From: Roseinatronobacter sp. S2
Lineage (GTDB): Bacteria > Pseudomonadota > Alphaproteobacteria > Rhodobacterales > Rhodobacteraceae
Reading direction: 5' to 3'
Assembly: GCF_029581395.1 (NCBI RefSeq)
Contig: NZ_CP121116.1
Location: forward strand, 72,714 to 136,713
Length of the DNA stretch: 64,000 bases
Positions 60,167 through 64,000 of this stretch are shown piece after piece. Under the pieces are notes generated by a model. It had not been told where the DNA came from. It made no database searches and saw only the letters and a list, made by a program, of their open reading frames with translations. Every line of letters begins with the position of its first letter. Position 1 is the first letter of the stretch. The position numbers and the translations under genes were made by a program.

Positions 60167-62573
60167 TATGCCTCTCCACCTCGCCGGTTGCGCCGTCAAC
60201 GGTCAGGGTTTCACCATCTGCAACCCATTGCGTCGCCCCCTTCAGCCCCACCACGCAAGGAATGCCCAATTCGCGCGCCACAATGGCCGAATGCGACAAC
60301 AGCGATCCGCGTTCAACAACAATGGCCGACGCGTTCGAGAAAACGGCAATCCAACCCGGATCGGTATGTCGCGCCACAAGGATTTCGCCCGCGCCCAGCG
60401 ATTGCGTGCGCGGGTCGCGGATCACGCGGGCCACCGCTGTCACCCGCCCTGCCGAGCAGCCGGTTGCACTGCGGCGCGCGGACTGGTCTTGCAGGGCAGG
60501 CGCATCGGCCCAGACGGGCGCAATGGCAGGGCCGCGCAATTCGATCCGTTCGGGCGGGTCGGGGCGGTTTGCTGCCGCCGCATCTTCGGCCTTGCGCAAG
60601 CTGACCAGCGATTTCAGATCGCACGACAGCCCATACCCTTCGACCGCGCCCAGCACTTCTGACGTGGTCAGGTAAAACACGTCACGCGGGCCGCACAGCA
60701 ACCCGCGCGCGGCAAATTCACGGCCCAGCCCCAGAAACACACGGCGCGCATAGCCGAAGATGCGCGTGCGCTCAAACCGCAGGTTTTCGCGGTCGCGCAC
60801 GCGGTTTTTGGTCCATGAAATCAGGCCCTTCGCAATCATGCGTTTGAACGGGTTGGGAAATAGCGCGCGCCAGTCGGGGTCTTTGGCCTTGTGCGTATCA
60901 TGTGCGCCGCGCTGCACGCTGGCCACAATCGCGGCAAGCAGGCTGGACGGGTCGTCGCGCAGTGTCAGGCTTTCAAGTTTCAATTCCTCCGTGCAGCGGT
61001 CGCCGAATTTATCAAGATAGCTCTCGACCTGTCGGCGCAGGTCGGGATGGGGGTCAAGGCCGGCCATCCCGTCCGCCATCAGCGCAGCATCCAGACCGGC
61101 GGCGCGGGCCATCTGTCCCATTTTCATGATGCGCTGCGCGGGTTCTGCCGAAATAATGTCGCCCTGCCCGATCATCACATCGTTATGCAGGGCCAGACCA
61201 TCCGGCCCCAGCCACCGTTCCAACAGGTTGCGCGAGGCACCGAACGCAATCATGCACAGGAAATCATTGACCAGCGGTGCATCCCAACGATCCAGCAAGG
61301 TGCTTTCGATCTTGCGATATTCCGCCGCAAGCGCGGTTGGCCCGGCGCGCGTCACATCAAAGCCGCTGTTCAGCGCGGTATTCAGGCGCGCATAAAACCG
61401 GCGGCGTGTGCGCGGCAGCATCATCGCCTGCCACACCAACCCCGCGCCCGCGCGCCCCAGCCGCAGGTATTCGAAAACGCGCGCGGCCCCCGTGGCAGGT
61501 GGTGGGCCAATGCTGTCGGTCACGTCACGGGGCATGGGCGTGTCCACCCCCATCATGGTTTCCATATACGCCCTGTTCAACGAAAAACCGGGCAACAGCG
61601 CCAGCGCCCGATACCAGTTTACAAGGTTGTAATAAACCCGCCCGTCAACGCGGCCCAGCATATTGCCAAACACGGCAGATTGCGCAGCGATTGTGCGGTC
61701 GGGCACCCCCAGCAATGCCACGAAAGCGCGGTAGACGCGGGCATAGACATGAACCGCAAAGGAATAGGTCAGCGGGCTGACCAAACCCGGATAGCTTTCG
61801 ACAATGTTGGAATTGTCGAATATTGTCAGTGCTGTATCGGGGTTGGGCGGCGGCAGCAACGGCGTGGTAATGGGGCGCGACTGCAAGATATGCAGCCCGT
61901 CATCATCTATCGCCCATTCAATATCCTGCGGCGCGCCAAACACATCTTCTGCGCGCCGCGCCAATGCGGCAATCGCTTCGGCCTGCGCCGCATTCAGAAC
62001 GGCAGGCACTGTGGCACAGTTCGCGGTCGCGCCGATTGTCCAGTCCTCGCCGTCTTCTTCGCCTGAAACCAGACGCTCGCCCAATCCGGCAATCGCCGAG
62101 ATCACAACGCGGTCGCGCCGTCCAGTCACGGGGTCGGCGGAAAACGCCACACCCGCCGCGCGCGCATCAATCATGCGCTGGACAATAACCGCTGGCCCCT
62201 CAGCCCCGGTTTGTGACTTCAGCGCGCGGTAAGTGGCCACTGTGTCGGAAAAGCCCGATTGCCAGACCTGCCGCGCCGCATCCGCGACCCCGCGCGCCGG
62301 CACATTCAGCAGCGTGTCGAACTGTCCTGCATGGCTGTGCGCGGCACCATCTTCCTGCCGCGCCGAACTGCGCACGGCAAACGGCCCTGCGCCAAGATCC
62401 GCCAGCGCGTCGGGCAACCCCTGAAGTGGCGCATCCGTGTCGAACGCGTCGGCGCGAATGACAAAAAACGCAGGCGGCGCAAACCCGTTTTCGGCCAGAC
62501 GCGACAGGGCGGCCGCCTTGCCGCCGACATCGTGCACGTTGCGCGCCTGATCCTGCGGAACAATAAACCCCAT
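60147..62573 (-). CDS. PEP-synthase/rifampicin-phosphotransferase-like enzyme
   Basis: 808 aa. N-terminal ATP-grasp domain of the PPDK_N type (NVHDVGGKAAALSRLAENGF, FAVRSSARQEDG, GVAFSADPVTGRRDRVV, DIEWAIDDDGLHILQSRPIT), a long middle domain (about 330-700) and a C-terminal swivelling His domain with the catalytic His in SLLSHSAIVARELGIPCVVG near 775. The domain order is that of rifampicin phosphotransferase rather than PEP synthase, which has a TIM barrel. It should phosphorylate a substrate held in the middle domain. ATG 62573 by TGATG coupling to ubiA. Confidence 0.85.
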   Translation of the reverse strand: MGFIVPQDQARNVHDVGGKAAALSRLAENGFAPPAFFVIRADAFDTDAPLQGLPDALADLGAGPFAVRSSARQEDGAAHSHAGQFDTLLNVPARGVADAARQVWQSGFSDTVATYRALKSQTGAEGPAVIVQRMIDARAAGVAFSADPVTGRRDRVVISAIAGLGERLVSGEEDGEDWTIGATANCATVPAVLNAAQAEAIAALARRAEDVFGAPQDIEWAIDDDGLHILQSRPITTPLLPPPNPDTALTIFDNSNIVESYPGLVSPLTYSFAVHVYARVYRAFVALLGVPDRTIAAQSAVFGNMLGRVDGRVYYNLVNWYRALALLPGFSLNRAYMETMMGVDTPMPRDVTDSIGPPPATGAARVFEYLRLGRAGAGLVWQAMMLPRTRRRFYARLNTALNSGFDVTRAGPTALAAEYRKIESTLLDRWDAPLVNDFLCMIAFGASRNLLERWLGPDGLALHNDVMIGQGDIISAEPAQRIMKMGQMARAAGLDAALMADGMAGLDPHPDLRRQVESYLDKFGDRCTEELKLESLTLRDDPSSLLAAIVASVQRGAHDTHKAKDPDWRALFPNPFKRMIAKGLISWTKNRVRDRENLRFERTRIFGYARRVFLGLGREFAARGLLCGPRDVFYLTTSEVLGAVEGYGLSCDLKSLVSLRKAEDAAAANRPDPPERIELRGPAIAPVWADAPALQDQSARRSATGCSAGRVTAVARVIRDPRTQSLGAGEILVARHTDPGWIAVFSNASAIVVERGSLLSHSAIVARELGIPCVVGLKGATQWVADGETLTVDGATGEVERHIDEFRD

Positions 62574-63478
62574 CAGACCATCCTTACAATCAGGGGCGCA
62601 AACCCCGCCAGCGCATAGCAGGCAAACACCCAAAGCCCCGCAACAGTATCAAGGCGCTTTTGCGCCGCTGCGGTGGGCGCTGCCACATATCCCGCCGCCG
62701 CCCGAAGGCACAGAAACGCGCCCGCACCGCCCAGCAATACCGCAACCCAGACCACACCGGTTGCCGCCCCCACACCGACCAGCAAGCCCCATGACACCAC
62801 GACACATGCAGCCCAGATCAAGGCGGCTTTCTTTGGCCCCCACAGGCCGGAATAGGTGTCGACCCCGTCAATCTCGTTTTGGGGTGCCCAAAGTTTGCGC
62901 CCGATTTCCAGCACACAGCCATTCACAAACGACAGCGCCAGAAACAGCCCCAGCCAGAATGCGGGCGTGCCAGCGGGCAGCCATTCCATTGCAGTCAACA
63001 ACAAGTCAATCAACGGCATGATCGCCATATGACTGGCCAGATACAGCACGGGCCGCGCCTTCAGCCACCTTGGCGCGCCAAACTCTGCGGTCATGGCCAG
63101 CAGCCACAGCCACACAACGCCAAGTAGCCACAATAGCGGCGGGTGCCATGCCCATGCAGCAAAGGCCGTCACCGGCAAGGACACCAGCCCAAGTGCCAGC
63201 ACTGCGCGAAGCGAAATCAGCCCGCGCGGGATGGGGCGGTCGGGGCGGTAGCGTTTGTCATCTTCCAGATCCTTGTATTCATCGCAAACCCGCATCTGGA
63301 AAAACAGCAGCATTGCCACGGCGAACCCTGCCGCAAACGCCCCCCAGCCCGGCAGGGGCCGACCCGCCATTTCAGCCGAGACACTGATGCTGGCTGCGGA
63401 AAAAACCGCCAGCAAGGGCACTGTTCTGGCCAGCGGAAAGCGTTCTTTCTGATAGGTCCACAACGCCGCAGGTGTCAT
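62573..63478 (-). CDS. UbiA family prenyltransferase
   Basis: 301 aa with eight to nine TM helices. First Asp-rich motif RVCDEYKDLEDDKRYRPDRP (about residues 63-82), second acidic region NEIDGVDTYSG near 198. Transfers a prenyl diphosphate chain to an acceptor within the membrane. Not the ubiquinone enzyme by context; near relatives include glycerol- or quinone-prenylating members. ATG 63478 overlaps the HMGR stop (ATGA). Confidence 0.88.
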   Translation of the reverse strand: MTPAALWTYQKERFPLARTVPLLAVFSAASISVSAEMAGRPLPGWGAFAAGFAVAMLLFFQMRVCDEYKDLEDDKRYRPDRPIPRGLISLRAVLALGLVSLPVTAFAAWAWHPPLLWLLGVVWLWLLAMTAEFGAPRWLKARPVLYLASHMAIMPLIDLLLTAMEWLPAGTPAFWLGLFLALSFVNGCVLEIGRKLWAPQNEIDGVDTYSGLWGPKKAALIWAACVVVSWGLLVGVGAATGVVWVAVLLGGAGAFLCLRAAAGYVAAPTAAAQKRLDTVAGLWVFACYALAGFAPLIVRMV

Positions 63479-64000
63479 CTGTGCCGCGCCAGATTTTCAT
63501 GTGCGCGCGTGAAATGCCCCGCCGCAATCGCCGCCACAATCGAGATTTCACCGCACAGGCAGGTTGCGGCCACCACTTCGGCCAGCGCCGCACCATGGCC
63601 CGCGCCCTTCAGCCCAAGAATGTTCAGCCCCGCCGACTGGCTGGGCAGCGATGTGCCCCCGCCGACCGACCCGACAAGAATATTCGGCATGGTCACACTG
63701 CAAAACAGGTCATTGCCGCGCGCTTCCATACGGGTGATGCCCATGGCACTTTCGGCAACGCAGGCGGCATCCTGACCCGTTGCAATGTAGATTGCGGCCA
63801 GCCCGTTGGCATAATGCGCCTGCGCCCCCAACTGCCCCGACAGATGCGCGCCAAGATTTGCCACCTGACCATATTCCAGCATGTCCTGAACACATGTCCC
63901 CAAGATGCGTTCCACCACATCTGCCTTCAGCGTGACCGACGCACTGACCTTGCGCCCGCGTCCCGTGACCAACCCCAGAAATGACGCTTTCTTGTCACCG
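63475..64000 (-). CDS. 3-hydroxy-3-methylglutaryl-CoA reductase, partial (5' end off window)
   Basis: The C-terminal 174 residues are present. GDKK at the window edge with FLGLVTGRGRKVSASV following is the HMGR GDKK catalytic-Lys motif; then AHYANGLAAIYIATGQDAAC with the catalytic Asp in GQD, MPNILVGSVGGGTSLPSQS, and ATCLCGEISIVAAIAAGHFTRAHENL with the catalytic His. Reduces HMG-CoA to mevalonate. Motifs fit the class I type. Unusual in a group that normally makes isoprenoids by the MEP pathway. Overlaps ubiA by ATGA. Confidence 0.93.
   Translation of the reverse strand, partial: GDKKASFLGLVTGRGRKVSASVTLKADVVERILGTCVQDMLEYGQVANLGAHLSGQLGAQAHYANGLAAIYIATGQDAACVAESAMGITRMEARGNDLFCSVTMPNILVGSVGGGTSLPSQSAGLNILGLKGAGHGAALAEVVAATCLCGEISIVAAIAAGHFTRAHENLARHR

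Noticed and set aside
60891..62066. 391-codon plus-strand frame
   Set aside because: Antisense shadow of the PEP-synthase-like gene.

Overview
The window looks like a chromosomal segment of an alphaproteobacterium, most likely a Rhodobacterales member. Reasons: high GC with GTG/TTG starts, class I PHA synthase and phasin, two TAXI-type TRAP solute-binding proteins, a DUF1127 gene, a Tad/Flp pilus locus, a cobalamin riboswitch and many four-base ATGA/GTGA gene overlaps. I saw no tRNA, rRNA, CRISPR array or phage. One complete insertion sequence is present.

Layout. 1-3192: a partial PHA synthase behind an FtsH-type protease. 3488-8708: PPOX flavoprotein, an XRE-cupin/GNAT/DMT operon, a divergent aldo-keto reductase/LysR pair and a decayed aldehyde dehydrogenase fragment. 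8709-16253: a ROK-controlled sugar system with ThuA and Gfo/Idh/MocA enzymes on one strand and a four-gene sugar ABC importer diverging from it. 16313-21630: SulP transporter with an XRE regulator, then a TAXI TRAP transporter. 22120-30831: a membrane-anchored LuxR-type regulator and a Tad pilus cluster (flp, tadZ, tadA, tadB, tadC, tadE, tadG, cpaB), in which cpaB carries a one-base frameshift and no secretin or prepilin peptidase is present. 31334-32665: IS5-type element. 32714-33743: phasin and a companion small gene, with a PhaR-like operator. 33878-37670: a DrrAB-type exporter and a fused ABC exporter. 37816-46629: small regulator/enzyme units (LysR, DUF1127, two TetR, VOC, ArsR-SRPBCC, tandem DUF1428, GST, serine hydrolase) with several well-formed operators.

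46815-53011 is a distinctive metal/cobalamin region. A near-perfect Zur-type box precedes a classical cobalamin riboswitch, which precedes two tiny ORFs, a CbiX-like/ferredoxin fusion and a Nik/Opp-type ABC importer with both ATPases fused. Fic and an orphan TAXI binding protein follow.

55494-64000 holds the most unusual locus: seven translationally coupled genes, HMG-CoA reductase, UbiA prenyltransferase, a PEP-synthase/rifampicin-phosphotransferase-like enzyme, DUF3419 (BtaA-like aminocarboxypropyl transferase family), a phytol/dolichol-kinase-like membrane protein, a GNAT-like protein and an AMP-forming ligase. Together they look like a dedicated pathway for an isoprenoid-derived lipid or small molecule. 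I do not recognise it as a described pathway. The cluster continues off the right edge.
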